Source of the DNA: Candidatus Zhuqueibacterota bacterium
Lineage (GTDB): Bacteria > Zhuqueibacterota > Zhuqueibacteria > Oceanimicrobiales > Oceanimicrobiaceae
Assembly: GCA_029262035.1 (NCBI GenBank)
Contig: JAJDAE010000317.1
Coordinates: 1 to 53,624 of the forward strand
Direction: 5' to 3'
Length of the DNA stretch: 53,624 nt
The position numbers were made by a program, and so were the translations under genes. Positions 17,724-26,857 of this stretch are shown here, piece by piece. Numbering within the stretch: position 1 is the first letter of the stretch; each line of letters begins with the position of its first letter. The notes below the pieces were generated by a model, which saw nothing but the letters and a program-made list of their open reading frames with translations, made no database searches and was not told the DNA's origin.

Positions 17724-18950
17724 TTATAAATATTCAAACCGTTTTCGCGCAGCATTTAAAATGAGTCCGGTTAGAACAAAGTTTGCAAGGAGCGAAGAAC
17801 CACCGTAACTGAGAAATGGCAGAGGTAAGCCTGTTACTGGCATTATTCCAATAGTCATACCAATATTTACAAAAATTTGAAATATAAAAATTATGGCTGC
17901 GCCAAAAGTGACAATGCTAAGAAATTTACTTTTTACACTACCTGCAATATCAATGGCTTTAGTAACGAGAAAAAAGAAAAGACTTAACAAAATTATCGCA
18001 CCGATAAAACCAAACTCCTCGCCAATAACACAAAACACAAAATCAGTATGTTGTTCCGGTAAGAATCGTAAATGCGTTTGGGTTCCCTCTAAAAAACCTT
18101 TTCCCGAAAAACCGCCGGAGCCAATCGCAACTTTGGATTGAATAACCTGATACCCCAAGCCATGCGGGTCCTGAACTAATCCCAAAAATGTCAATATCCT
18201 GTTTTGTTGATATTCTTTCAATAAGTCCCACATAATCGGGGTAATAATACCAACTCCGATATTTATAATAAAGTTAACCAAAAAGAACGTGAGCCCACGC
18301 TGAAAAAAAACCAAAATAACACAGATAATAATCATCGCGACTAAAAAGGAATAATAATTAAATGCGCAAACCAAGCTAATGAGGGGGGCAAGAAAAACAA
18401 ACAGAACCATTGCTGAAAGTCCTGCCCAATGCAAAACGGGCAGAAGCAATGCCAAAAATACAAGGGCTGAACCCAAGTCAGGCTGACGCATAACGAGCAC
18501 GAACGGGATCAGAATAATAAGTAAGGCGATAACAAGTTCTTTTAAATTATTTAAGTTTCTTGTATCTCTCGATAAATATTTTGCTAAAGCCAAAAGTGCA
18601 CCAACTTTTGCAAACTCAGCTGGTTGCAGCCAAACAGGGCCTAGCGTAATCCACCTTCGTGTCCCTGTTCCTTTTCCAATCAAAAAAACTAAAATTAACA
18701 AAAATAGACAAATGGCATAAATTGTATATGCGTGCTTATAAAATATTTTAATGGGGGTATAGGTTACAAAAAATAAAGCGATTAAAGATATTGCAAACCA
18801 AACCATTTGTTTACTAAATTTTTCATGAGCAGTTACTGCTTCTGTACTGTAGGTGGCGCTATATATTGCAACAAGTCCGCATACTGTTAGTACGCAAACA
18901 GTCAAAAGGATACTGAGGTTAAGGTTGTCCAATGAAAAACGCTTTAACAT
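17724..18950 (-). CDS. rodA: Peptidoglycan glycosyltransferase RodA
   Basis: 408 residues of the SEDS family with about ten membrane helices. Diagnostic segments are GTGTRRWITLGPVWLQPAEF, then KVGALLALAKYLSRD, LVMRQPDLGSALVFLALLLP, and FLPEQHTDFVFCVIGEEFGF with GLPLPFLSYGGSSLL near the end. The Asp of the QPDLGS loop is the catalytic acid known for this family. RodA polymerises lipid II for lateral wall growth as partner of PBP2. The gene starts 7 nt after the mrdA stop and ends the mre-mrd set. RodA is preferred over FtsW because of the neighbours. Confidence 0.95.
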   Translation of the reverse strand: MLKRFSLDNLNLSILLTVCVLTVCGLVAIYSATYSTEAVTAHEKFSKQMVWFAISLIALFFVTYTPIKIFYKHAYTIYAICLFLLILVFLIGKGTGTRRWITLGPVWLQPAEFAKVGALLALAKYLSRDTRNLNNLKELVIALLIILIPFVLVMRQPDLGSALVFLALLLPVLHWAGLSAMVLFVFLAPLISLVCAFNYYSFLVAMIIICVILVFFQRGLTFFLVNFIINIGVGIITPIMWDLLKEYQQNRILTFLGLVQDPHGLGYQVIQSKVAIGSGGFSGKGFLEGTQTHLRFLPEQHTDFVFCVIGEEFGFIGAIILLSLFFFLVTKAIDIAGSVKSKFLSIVTFGAAIIFIFQIFVNIGMTIGIMPVTGLPLPFLSYGGSSLLANFVLTGLILNAARKRFEYL

Positions 18951-18957
18951 GATTTAC

Positions 18958-20745
18958 CTATCGCTGTGCGACAACAACTTCTTTATTTTTTAAATACGTT
19001 CGTAAAACACCGCCTGCAATGGGCGCAGCATTAGCGCCGCCACCGCCACCATTCTCAAGCATTATGCATAAGGCAATTTCCGGATTATCTTTAGGAGCAA
19101 AACCGATAAACCAAGCGTGACTATCTCCATGAGGGTTTTGGGCTGTACCTGTTTTACCACAAACATCAAACCCTTTAATCCAGGAAGCCCGGCCAGTCCC
19201 TTTTGGTCCATTTACAACCAGATACATACCCTCCTTAAGAACCTTATAGGTTTCTTCCTGAATTTGTGTAATTGTAATTTTATTGGGTTGAAAACGCTCC
19301 ACTTTCCCGGTACCGGGTTCAACCAACCTTTTAATAAAATGAGGTCTGTAAGCAGCGCCTTCATTCCCAATAATCATCGCAAAATACGCCATTTGCAGTG
19401 GTGTTGTAAGTAGATCACCTTGTCCAACAGACAAATTTAAAATAAGCCCCCTCGTCCACTTACCTTCACCATACTTTTGATCGAAGTATTCCGCATTTGG
19501 TATTAAGCCCGCGCTTTCATTTGGAAAATCAAGACCAATTTTGCTACCGAAACCAAAATAATGCGAAAAGTCTGTCCAGTTTTTCAATCCAACATCAAGA
19601 CCTTTGTGATAAAAATAAACATTACAGGATTGCTGAATTGCATTCAATAAATTCATCTCCCCATGTCCCTCTTCTTTCCAACACGCAAAAGGACGCCGTC
19701 CCAAACGATAAGACCCGGTACAAAGAACCGTTTCTGTTAAATTTATCGTATCGGTTTCAAGTCCGGCTGCTGCAACTACAATTTTGTAGGTTGAGCCTGG
19801 CGGGTACAGGCTCTGAGAAGCACGATTGTACAAGGGCTTCTGCTCATGATTAACAAGCTTATTCCAAATATCAGGTGTCAGGGGATTTGAAAATATCTCG
19901 GGGTCATAATCCGGTTTGCTAAGAAAAGCCAGCACATCGCCATTCCTGGGATCCAAAACCACAGCCGCGCCTTTTTTATCGACCATAACATCTTCGAGGT
20001 ATTTCTGGATATTGGCGTCAATTGTAAGGTAGATATCTTTACCGGTTTTAGGTTCGCTTCCGGAAAGCTCGGAAAGCTCCCTAACCTCACGCCCTAAAAC
20101 ATCGACCTCAATATATTTAACACCGTCTTCACCACGTAGAAACTTCTCGTATTTTACCTCGAGGCCATTTTTCCCTACAAAGTCCCCCCTTCTGTAGTTT
20201 TCACCAGTCCTTCGAAATTTAGTGATTTCATCAGACGTAATTTCTCCCAGGTAGCCAAAAAGATGAGGGGCTTTTACCTCCGAAGGATAAAACCTCTTTG
20301 AGTCGATATGATAATAGACCCCAACCAGATCAAATAAATTTTCTTCAATGTCACTTACAGTTTTAAAATCAACATTTCGCTTAACTCTTACTGGAGAAAA
20401 GTTTCCTATTTTCTTCTTTTTTACTTTTTTCACTAATACTTTTTCATCAATATTCAAAATCAAGGCAAGAAGCCTGGAAGTTCCCTTAGAACGTAAAAAC
20501 TCATAAGGTATTACCGAAATAGAATAGGTTGGTCTATTATCCACCAGAACAATTCCCGACCTATCGAGAATTAACCCACGTGGGGCATCAACAATTACGT
20601 CTCTTATCCTGTTTCTTTCCGATTCGGTATAATACTTTTCCCGGTTGTATAATTGCAATTGTACCAATCGGAAAATCAAACCCAAAAAAACGATTGTAAC
20701 CAAAGCCAGGTAAAATCGATTTAAATTTTGCCCATTATTTTGCAT
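18958..20745 (-). CDS. mrdA: Penicillin-binding protein 2 (transpeptidase)
   Basis: 595 residues. One N-terminal membrane helix (about 10-32) is followed by the PBP dimerisation region (RIRDVIVDAPRGLILDRSG). The transpeptidase domain has the three penicilloyl motifs: Ser318-T-Y-K321, SCN at 373-375, and KTGTA near residue 530. FQPNKITITQ and GLILNLSVGQGDLLTTPLQM are typical of PBP2. It cross-links peptidoglycan during elongation, bound to the inner membrane and facing the periplasm, with RodA as glycan polymerase. It starts 2 nt after mreD and ends 7 nt before rodA, so the genes are translationally linked. Confidence 0.96.
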   Translation of the reverse strand: MQNNGQNLNRFYLALVTIVFLGLIFRLVQLQLYNREKYYTESERNRIRDVIVDAPRGLILDRSGIVLVDNRPTYSISVIPYEFLRSKGTSRLLALILNIDEKVLVKKVKKKKIGNFSPVRVKRNVDFKTVSDIEENLFDLVGVYYHIDSKRFYPSEVKAPHLFGYLGEITSDEITKFRRTGENYRRGDFVGKNGLEVKYEKFLRGEDGVKYIEVDVLGREVRELSELSGSEPKTGKDIYLTIDANIQKYLEDVMVDKKGAAVVLDPRNGDVLAFLSKPDYDPEIFSNPLTPDIWNKLVNHEQKPLYNRASQSLYPPGSTYKIVVAAAGLETDTINLTETVLCTGSYRLGRRPFACWKEEGHGEMNLLNAIQQSCNVYFYHKGLDVGLKNWTDFSHYFGFGSKIGLDFPNESAGLIPNAEYFDQKYGEGKWTRGLILNLSVGQGDLLTTPLQMAYFAMIIGNEGAAYRPHFIKRLVEPGTGKVERFQPNKITITQIQEETYKVLKEGMYLVVNGPKGTGRASWIKGFDVCGKTGTAQNPHGDSHAWFIGFAPKDNPEIALCIMLENGGGGGANAAPIAGGVLRTYLKNKEVVVAQR

Positions 20746-20747
20746 AA

Positions 20748-21233
20748 TTATGCCAGACGGCTTTTATTGAAAGCGCTTGGAATGGCTAAATAAATAACCG
20801 CCATAAATACTAATGTATACATTGAGTGGGGTATCACACTTCTAAAAAATAAAGGCCAAAATCCAATTGATGAGCCAATGGACACAATCGGGAAATATGT
20901 TAAATTATGAATTAAGGTAGTTATGAATAAAAACAGTAAAAGTAATAAGAACCGTCTTTCGAATTGTTCATTAATCCAATAGCCTGCAAAAAATACAGCC
21001 AGGATATTACCGAGTGATGAAACACCAACAAATCCGGTACCAAAAAAATCCAGCACAACCCCGGCAACGAAACCGCTAATTAAACCCCAAAACCGGCCAT
21101 GTTTAAAAACGATAGCCAGAACCACGATAAAAACCAGATCAGGTGTAATGTTTTTTATTGAAAACAGAGGGATAAGGGTTAGCTGTAATATAATTGCAAC
21201 AGCAAAAAGTAAACTATAAAGAAGAACGTACAT
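20748..21233 (-). CDS. mreD: Rod shape-determining protein MreD
   Basis: 161 residues with five or six predicted membrane helices and little soluble sequence. TLIPLFSIKNITPDLVFIVV and GLISGFVAGVVLDFFGTGFV, with the following GVSSLGNILAVFFAGY, match the conserved loops of MreD. It is the inner-membrane link in the elongasome. Position between mreC (4 nt gap) and mrdA (2 nt gap) makes the assignment firm even though MreD is poorly conserved. Confidence 0.92.
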   Translation of the reverse strand: MYVLLYSLLFAVAIILQLTLIPLFSIKNITPDLVFIVVLAIVFKHGRFWGLISGFVAGVVLDFFGTGFVGVSSLGNILAVFFAGYWINEQFERRFLLLLLFLFITTLIHNLTYFPIVSIGSSIGFWPLFFRSVIPHSMYTLVFMAVIYLAIPSAFNKSRLA

Positions 21234-21237
21234 TTGC

Positions 21238-22038
21238 CTAATTCAAATCAATATTATGGGATTTCACCACAAAAACTTCTTCCAACCTTGAAAAGTCTAC
21301 TGCAGGTTCTACAACAATATTCATAAACATACCAAGTTTTTCATCGCTAATGGATTTTATTTCGCCAATGGTCAATCCTCCGGGAAAAATTCGACTTATG
21401 CCGGATGTAACAATTTTATCGCCAACTTTTACATCCGAGCGTTTCGGCACCTCCCCAAGCACCAATTCACTTCCGGTTTTAAACCATCTTATAATACCGG
21501 GAATTCTTGTTCTTTGATCGATAACTCCTACTCTAAAATTTCTATCCAACAATAAATACGCTATAGCTTTATTCTCGCTGACTGAGAATATTTTACCGGC
21601 TAAACCTTGAGCAGTAACTACAGCCATATTTTTGTAGACACCTTCATTTTTACCGACATCCAGAATGACTGAATTAATAAAACTGTCCTGAGAATGACCA
21701 ATGATTTTTCCTATCACTAAATCAAATTTACTTCTCGATTTAAAGTTCAGCAGATTCTTGAGTCTGTCATTCTCAAAAGCCGCTTCCCGCAAGCGACTGT
21801 TTTCAAGCATCAAATTAGCATTTTGTTCATTTAGCCAGAGGTTCTTTTCACGAAGTTGATAATAGCCTCTAAGTGCTGTAACTTTATTTAGAAAAAAACC
21901 AAAGCCTTCCACCGTCCAAGCCCGAACATTTTGAATTTGAGAATTATTGTTTGAAAAAATAAGAACTACCGATACCAGCACACCACAAAAAAAAGTAATA
22001 AAGTCTCTTCTGTGAAGCAGCAACTCATTCGGTAACAT
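21238..22038 (-). CDS. mreC: Rod shape-determining protein MreC
   Basis: 266 residues. One N-terminal membrane helix (FITFFCGVLVSVVLIFS), a short coiled coil (about 60-95, LREKNLWLNEQNANLMLENS) and a periplasmic beta domain follow. The beta domain carries VIGKIIGHSQDSFINSVILD, GKNEGVYKNMAVVTAQGLAG, and KVGDKIVTSGISRIFPGGL. MreC spans the membrane and activates PBP2. The start is the ATG at 22038; the ribosome site is weak. The gene is separated from mreB by 386 nt, more than usual, most of it a palindromic repeat. Confidence 0.95.
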   Translation of the reverse strand: MLPNELLLHRRDFITFFCGVLVSVVLIFSNNNSQIQNVRAWTVEGFGFFLNKVTALRGYYQLREKNLWLNEQNANLMLENSRLREAAFENDRLKNLLNFKSRSKFDLVIGKIIGHSQDSFINSVILDVGKNEGVYKNMAVVTAQGLAGKIFSVSENKAIAYLLLDRNFRVGVIDQRTRIPGIIRWFKTGSELVLGEVPKRSDVKVGDKIVTSGISRIFPGGLTIGEIKSISDEKLGMFMNIVVEPAVDFSRLEEVFVVKSHNIDLN

Positions 22039-22190
22039 CTTCTATCCCGGATAATTTATAAATATTCGACACCAAATTTCAGTTGACTATAATTTTATGG
22101 TGAGAAAATTGGGTTTGAGAATGATTGGATTTGTTGATTTATTCCTAAAATAAATGTCATTATTCATTACAACAACAATCCAAATAGATT

Positions 22191-22393
22191 AATTAGTGAT
22201 TGGCCGAAAACTCACAAATATGTCTTTCTGAGTGTGAGCACCCAAATTTCCCGCTTGAGGCAAAAGTTGAAGCGCGAAGAATCTTCTGCTTGCGAGAGAG
22301 ATTCTTCGCACACCAACAGCTACTTTGAAAAGCTGTCTCCGGGGCTTTGTGCTCAGAATGACGCGAATATGTAGTTTTCGTTCAGGCATTAAT
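22191..22393. repeat. Palindromic MITE-like interspersed repeat between mreB and mreC
   Basis: About 203 nt that reads as one imperfect palindrome. The outer arms share ATTARTG, CGAAAACT and GTC[AT]TTCTGAG in inverted order: left arm 22191-22230, right arm 22350-22393. A central perfect 11-nt stem GCGAAGAATCT / AGATTCTTCGC (22274-22284 and 22299-22309) has a 14-nt loop. ATTAATT occurs at both ends (22188-22194, 22388-22394). The TTCTGAG...GAAGAATCT pattern is, from memory, like short palindromic repeats dispersed between genes in many bacteria. A 66-codon minus frame inside it is only its translation. The rest of the gap (22039-22190, 22394-22424) holds no gene that I can see. Confidence 0.65.
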
Positions 22394-22424
22394 TATGAGT
22401 TTTGCCAGCAGTTTGTAAATAGAG

Positions 22425-23474
22425 TTAGTAACGTCTGTTATTACTTAATATTTTCTGATATTCGGTTAGATTATCAAAAATTCTTCCTGTACCTAAAACA
22501 ACACAGGTCAGGGGCTCTTCAGCCACAATTATTGGAAGCTCCGTATCAATACGCAAACGCTCATCGAGCCCTTTTAGTAACGCACCGCCGCCAGTTAGAA
22601 CAATCCCTCTATCCAAAATATCGGAGGCCAATTCCGGGGGTGTTCTTTCCAGGCACAATTTTACCGCGTCAATAATGTATCCAACAGCTTCGGCCAGAGC
22701 ATCCTGAATTTCCTTGGCATGAACTTTTACAGTTTTGGGGATACCTTCTACCAAATCACGGCCTTTAACAATTTTTACATCTTCGGCTTTAAACGGTGCT
22801 GCGGACCCCATATTAATCTTGATTGCTTCAGCCGTGTTTTCACCAATTAAGAGATTGTAGGCCTTTTTAAAATACTGGATAATCGCCTCATTCATTTCAT
22901 CGCCGCCAATTCTAATTGAAATGTCGGTTACAATACCTGACAAAGAGATTACCGCTATTTCTGTGGTACCGCCGCCAATATCAATAACCATGCTGCCCAC
23001 AGGGTCTTCGATGGGTAAATTAACGCCAAGCGCAGCCGCCATGGGCTCTTGAATCAAATATATTTCTCTACCGCCTGCGTGTTCCGCAGAATCCCGAACA
23101 GCTCTACGCTCAACCTCGGTGATACCGGAAGGAATACATACAGCGATTCGTGGACGAATAAATCGATTTGTTTGCACTCTTTTAATAAAATGACGAATCA
23201 TTTTTTCGGCGAGATCAAAGTCTGCAATCACACCATCTTTTAAGGGACGAATCGTAACCAGATCGCCCGGCGTACGTCCCATCATGGTCTTGGCGTCATT
23301 GCCGTACGCCATTATTGTTTGGTCGTTTTTTCGCACCGCTACAATTGAAGGCTCGTTAATTAAAATCCCCCGACCTTTAACATAAACCAGGGTATTTGCA
23401 GTACCCAGATCAATTGCAATATCATTTGATAAAAACTTGCTCCAGAATGAATCTATTGAATAATTTTTTTCCAT
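22425..23474 (-). CDS. mreB: Rod shape-determining protein MreB (bacterial actin)
   Basis: 349 residues. Actin-fold ATPase motifs are clear: DLGTANTLVYVKGRGILINE (phosphate 1), MVIDIGGGTTEIAVISLSGI (phosphate 2) and GIVLTGGGALLKGLDERL (adenosine). PSGITEVERRAVRDSAEHAG is a strong MreB signature. MreB filaments on the cytoplasmic membrane face orient the elongation machinery. It sits 45 nt after purH and upstream of mreCD-mrdA-rodA. A small CGCTT/AAGCG stem lies in the short gap before its start. Confidence 0.97.
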   Translation of the reverse strand: MEKNYSIDSFWSKFLSNDIAIDLGTANTLVYVKGRGILINEPSIVAVRKNDQTIMAYGNDAKTMMGRTPGDLVTIRPLKDGVIADFDLAEKMIRHFIKRVQTNRFIRPRIAVCIPSGITEVERRAVRDSAEHAGGREIYLIQEPMAAALGVNLPIEDPVGSMVIDIGGGTTEIAVISLSGIVTDISIRIGGDEMNEAIIQYFKKAYNLLIGENTAEAIKINMGSAAPFKAEDVKIVKGRDLVEGIPKTVKVHAKEIQDALAEAVGYIIDAVKLCLERTPPELASDILDRGIVLTGGGALLKGLDERLRIDTELPIIVAEEPLTCVVLGTGRIFDNLTEYQKILSNNRRY

Positions 23475-23518
23475 TAAATTATCTTTCGCTTTTAAGCGTA
23501 AAAGTTATAATTCTATCA

Positions 23519-25075
23519 TTAATGGCGAAAATGTCTAACGCCGGTAAAAACCATTGCCATTTTATTTTCATTCACCGCAGCGATAACTTCTTCATCGCGC
23601 ACCGAACCCCCAGGTTGGATAAGTGCCGTGGCTCCTGCTTTAGCGGCAACATCCACACCATCACGAAAAGGGAAAAATGCATCTGAAGCTAAAATTGTAC
23701 CCTCTAAATTAAGCTGCATTTCATTCGCCTTCTTTACTGCAAAATAAGATGAATCTACTCGGGACATTTGCCCGGCGCCAATACCAATTGTTCGGTCTTG
23801 TGTCGAATACACAATTGCATTTGATTTTACCCATTTGCAAATACGCCAGCCAAACTTAAGAGCCATCCACTCTTCTTCTGTTGGCTCACGCTCGGACACA
23901 ACGTTAAAATCTATATCGCTTATATTCTTGAAATCTTGATCTTGTAACAGCATCCCACCCTGAATTCTTTTTAACTGAAAGGCTTTTTCGATCTTATTGA
24001 ATTCTGCTAATTTTAACACACGCAAATTTTTCTTTTGTTTTAAAATTTCCAATGCCTGCTCATCAAAGTCGGGTGCGATGAGTACCTCAGTAAAAATTTC
24101 CGAAATTACACGGGCGGTTTCGGCATCTACTTTTCTGTTTATACCAACGATACCGCCAAAAGCAGATACCGGATCTGTTCCTTTCGCATGGAGGTATGCT
24201 TCCTTGATAGATTTTCCAATGGCAGCCCCGCATGGATTAGTATGTTTTACAATCACAACACACGGTTCATCAAATTCCTGCACAACCCCTAAAGCCGCAT
24301 CCGCATCAATTAGGTTGTTATAAGAAAGCTCTTTCCCATGCAACTGTTCAGCCTTTAACAGACCGCTACTCAGTTGCCCTGATTCTGCGTATAACGCCGC
24401 CGTCTGGTGCGGATTCTCGCCATATCTGAGCCCTCGCACTTTTGATAAATTAAGATTCAATGTATCAGGTAATTCTGCGTTATCAGTTCTTTTTGTGAGA
24501 TATTGGCTAATCTTTCTATCATAGTTCGAGGTTAAGGCATAGGCCGTAGCTGCCAACTTTTCGGTGGTTTCGGTATTAACTTCACCATTGGTTTCCCCTA
24601 ACTCATTAGCCATACTTTCATATTGCCCAGGCGAGGTTACAACCGCAACCGAAAGATAATTTTTTGCCGCAGCCCGAATCATGCAAGGCCCGCCAATATC
24701 TATACTTTCCAAAGCTTCCTGCCTTGTAACATCAGGCTTTGAAACTATTTTTTCAAATGGGTACAGATTAACAACAACCATGTCAATAGGTGCAATATCA
24801 TGCTGAATTAATTCCTGCATCTGGTCGCTGTTTTCTCTTAGCCCCAGCAAACCGCCATAGATTTTTGGATGAAGCGTTTTGACGCGTCCACCAAGGATTT
24901 CCGGGAATTCAGTAATGTCTGAAACGCTTGTTGTGTCAATACCATTTTCCTTCAGATAAGCAGCAGTACCGCCGGTTGAAACAATTTCAACACCAAATTC
25001 TTTTAAAGTTTTTGCAAATTCCAAAATGCCGGACTTGTCATAAACACTAACAAGTGCCCGTTTAATTTTGGGCAT
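23519..25075 (-). CDS. purH: Bifunctional AICAR transformylase / IMP cyclohydrolase
   Basis: 518 residues. The N-terminal MGS-like IMP cyclohydrolase domain (about 1-150) has [35 protein letters not shown] and [16 protein letters not shown]. The AICAR transformylase domain carries [29 protein letters not shown] with the catalytic Lys-His pair, and [14 protein letters not shown] and [15 protein letters not shown] near the end. It performs the last two steps of IMP synthesis in the cytosol. GGAGAA lies 8 nt before the ATG. It follows purN by 21 nt, forming a purN-purH pair. Confidence 0.97.
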   Translation of the reverse strand: MPKIKRALVSVYDKSGILEFAKTLKEFGVEIVSTGGTAAYLKENGIDTTSVSDITEFPEILGGRVKTLHPKIYGGLLGLRENSDQMQELIQHDIAPIDMVVVNLYPFEKIVSKPDVTRQEALESIDIGGPCMIRAAAKNYLSVAVVTSPGQYESMANELGETNGEVNTETTEKLAATAYALTSNYDRKISQYLTKRTDNAELPDTLNLNLSKVRGLRYGENPHQTAALYAESGQLSSGLLKAEQLHGKELSYNNLIDADAALGVVQEFDEPCVVIVKHTNPCGAAIGKSIKEAYLHAKGTDPVSAFGGIVGINRKVDAETARVISEIFTEVLIAPDFDEQALEILKQKKNLRVLKLAEFNKIEKAFQLKRIQGGMLLQDQDFKNISDIDFNVVSEREPTEEEWMALKFGWRICKWVKSNAIVYSTQDRTIGIGAGQMSRVDSSYFAVKKANEMQLNLEGTILASDAFFPFRDGVDVAAKAGATALIQPGGSVRDEEVIAAVNENKMAMVFTGVRHFRH

Positions 25076-25096
25076 TAAACATTCTCCATTTAAAAC

Positions 25097-25723
25097 TCAA
25101 CCTGCTTTCCTGACAATCAATTTTCGGCCATTAACTTCAATCTTATTTTCACAAAATAATTGCAATGCTTCTGGAAATATTTTATGCTCTTCTGCAAGTA
25201 CACGTGCAGCGAGCGTTTCAGGTGTATCGTCCTCAAGAACCGGAACACATCTCTGTAAAATTGGAACCCCCGTATCATACTCATCATCTACGAGATGAAC
25301 CGTGACACCGGAGACTTTGGAGCCATATCCCAAAACAGCTTTATGAACCCGCACGCCGAACATTCCCGCACCGCCAAAAGATGGCAAAAGTGCAGGATGA
25401 ATATTCAAAATTCTGTTTTTATAACCACGAATAACAGTCTGTCCGATTTTTTTCATATACCCGGCTAAAGCAATTAGTTGAACCTGGTATTTTTCAAGGG
25501 CAGCTAAAATTGCACTGTCATAATTTTCTTCAGACTCAAAATCATTTTTGTTAAAATAAGTATAATGAATCCCGTTTTTTTTTGCAATATCAAACGCGCC
25601 AATTTCCGGCTTATCTCCAATAACTAAAACAACTTCAGCCGCGAGTCGCCCCTCTCCAATAGCTTCAATAATTGCCTGGAAGTTTGAGCCACGGCCGGAT
25701 ACAAAAACCGCTATTTTCGTCAA
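25097..25723 (-). CDS. purN: Phosphoribosylglycinamide formyltransferase
   Basis: 208 residues if started at the TTG at 25723, which has AGGT about 11 nt upstream and gives the family-typical beginning (TKIAVFVSGRGSNFQAII). An in-frame TTG at 25744 would add seven residues but has no ribosome site, and no ATG is available. IALAGYMKKIGQTV, then RILNIHPALLPSFGG, carries the formyl-transfer Asn-His pair, and VSGVTVHLVDDEYDTGVPIL the catalytic Asp. It formylates GAR with 10-formyl-THF. It precedes purH. The C-terminus is usual length. Confidence 0.93.
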   Translation of the reverse strand: MTKIAVFVSGRGSNFQAIIEAIGEGRLAAEVVLVIGDKPEIGAFDIAKKNGIHYTYFNKNDFESEENYDSAILAALEKYQVQLIALAGYMKKIGQTVIRGYKNRILNIHPALLPSFGGAGMFGVRVHKAVLGYGSKVSGVTVHLVDDEYDTGVPILQRCVPVLEDDTPETLAARVLAEEHKIFPEALQLFCENKIEVNGRKLIVRKAG

Positions 25724-25915
25724 CTTAAGATTACCTGATTTCAATAATTATAAAGACCAAGTGGGGAAAAAGTAAGATAAGCTATCTGCTTGGGTAACCC
25801 CGCTACAATCTGAACTCCCTTTAAGAAAGCGCAAAGCAAGAAGAAAAAAGTGTATTTTACTGCAACTTTTAGATAGTAAACTTTTGTTCCAAAAGCAATG
25901 AAATAATGGGAGGAT

Positions 25916-26857
25916 TTAAGTTACAATCGGTTCAATTATCTGCAACTTGCCAACGTCGGCATCCAAACGGGCAAGCGCACCCACCGGCATTGTGTACTTA
26001 ACATCCACATGCCCATAGGGGAAGTTGGAAATGATTGGGATATTGAGGTCGGAAGTCAACTCTGCCACCAACTGTTCGATGGTAAGCGAAGGGCCATTAG
26101 TTGGCTCAGAATCTGTAAAATATCCTAAAACCAATGCAGAGATCTTATTCAATTCACCGGCGTTTTTTAATTGAGACAAAAACCGATCAATTTTATAAGG
26201 AGTCTCGCCCACGTCTTCAAGAAATAAAATCGCATTATTCAGATCCGGTAAATAAGGTGTTCCCAGCAACGAACAGATCATCGCAAAGTTTCCCCCGAGT
26301 AGTCGTCCTTCTGCTTTCCCGGCATTAAGAATCTTGATATCGGTTTTAATTCCGTCAAAATCCAACGATTCTTTTCCCGAAGTCACCGCTTGCCAGAAAT
26401 GATTTTCAGTGGGTGTCTCAATCCCCATTCCCATTTCAACAGCCACCATAGGGCCGGAAAATGACACAAGAGATGTCTTTGCATAAATTGCCAATTGTAA
26501 TGCGGTTATATCGCTATATCCCAAAAGAATTTTAGGATTTTTTTGGATGAGATCATAATCAATCTGAGGAAGTAGCCTTGGCGTACCATAGCCGCCTCGT
26601 ACGCAGAAAATAGCTTTAACGGCAGAGTCAGCGAACATATTGTTTAAATCAGAGACCCGCGCTTCGTCAATTCCGGCAAGGTATCCATGAACCTGTTCAA
26701 CACTTTCACCAAGCTTAACTTGATAACCTAAATTTTTGAGGTATTGTACACCCTTTTGCAGCCGCTCTGGTTTCATAGGGCTGGCCGGTGCAACGACGCC
26801 AATTGTATCACCTGCTTGGAGTCTGGGAGGTTTTAAACTAGAATCTAATATCATCAT
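25916..26857 (-). CDS. LD-carboxypeptidase (peptidase family S66)
   Basis: 313 residues from the ATG at 26857; GTG 26860 and ATG 26854 are alternatives. The nucleophile motif KILLGYSDITALQLAIY, the oxyanion region FCVRGGYGTPRLLPQI, and ILFLEDVGETPYKIDRFLSQ with its Glu, plus a late His (FPYGHVD), fit the Ser-Glu-His triad of LdcA. The enzyme trims the terminal D-Ala from tetrapeptide stems when peptidoglycan is recycled in the cytosol; homologues cleave microcin C7-like peptides. The start overlaps the end of the GWxTD gene by about 20 nt, so they are co-translated. The 192 nt after it hold only a weak CTTTTG/CAAAAG stem. Confidence 0.9.
   Translation of the reverse strand: MMILDSSLKPPRLQAGDTIGVVAPASPMKPERLQKGVQYLKNLGYQVKLGESVEQVHGYLAGIDEARVSDLNNMFADSAVKAIFCVRGGYGTPRLLPQIDYDLIQKNPKILLGYSDITALQLAIYAKTSLVSFSGPMVAVEMGMGIETPTENHFWQAVTSGKESLDFDGIKTDIKILNAGKAEGRLLGGNFAMICSLLGTPYLPDLNNAILFLEDVGETPYKIDRFLSQLKNAGELNKISALVLGYFTDSEPTNGPSLTIEQLVAELTSDLNIPIISNFPYGHVDVKYTMPVGALARLDADVGKLQIIEPIVT

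Noticed and set aside
22189-22389. A 66-codon minus-strand frame between mreC and mreB
   Set aside because: It coincides with the palindromic repeat, and its Arg-rich sequence is the translation of that repeat; no ribosome site or homologous gene is apparent.
25881-25895. CTTTTG/CAAAAG stem after the LD-carboxypeptidase gene
   Set aside because: Six pairs, loop of three and only TTT after it; at best a weak terminator.
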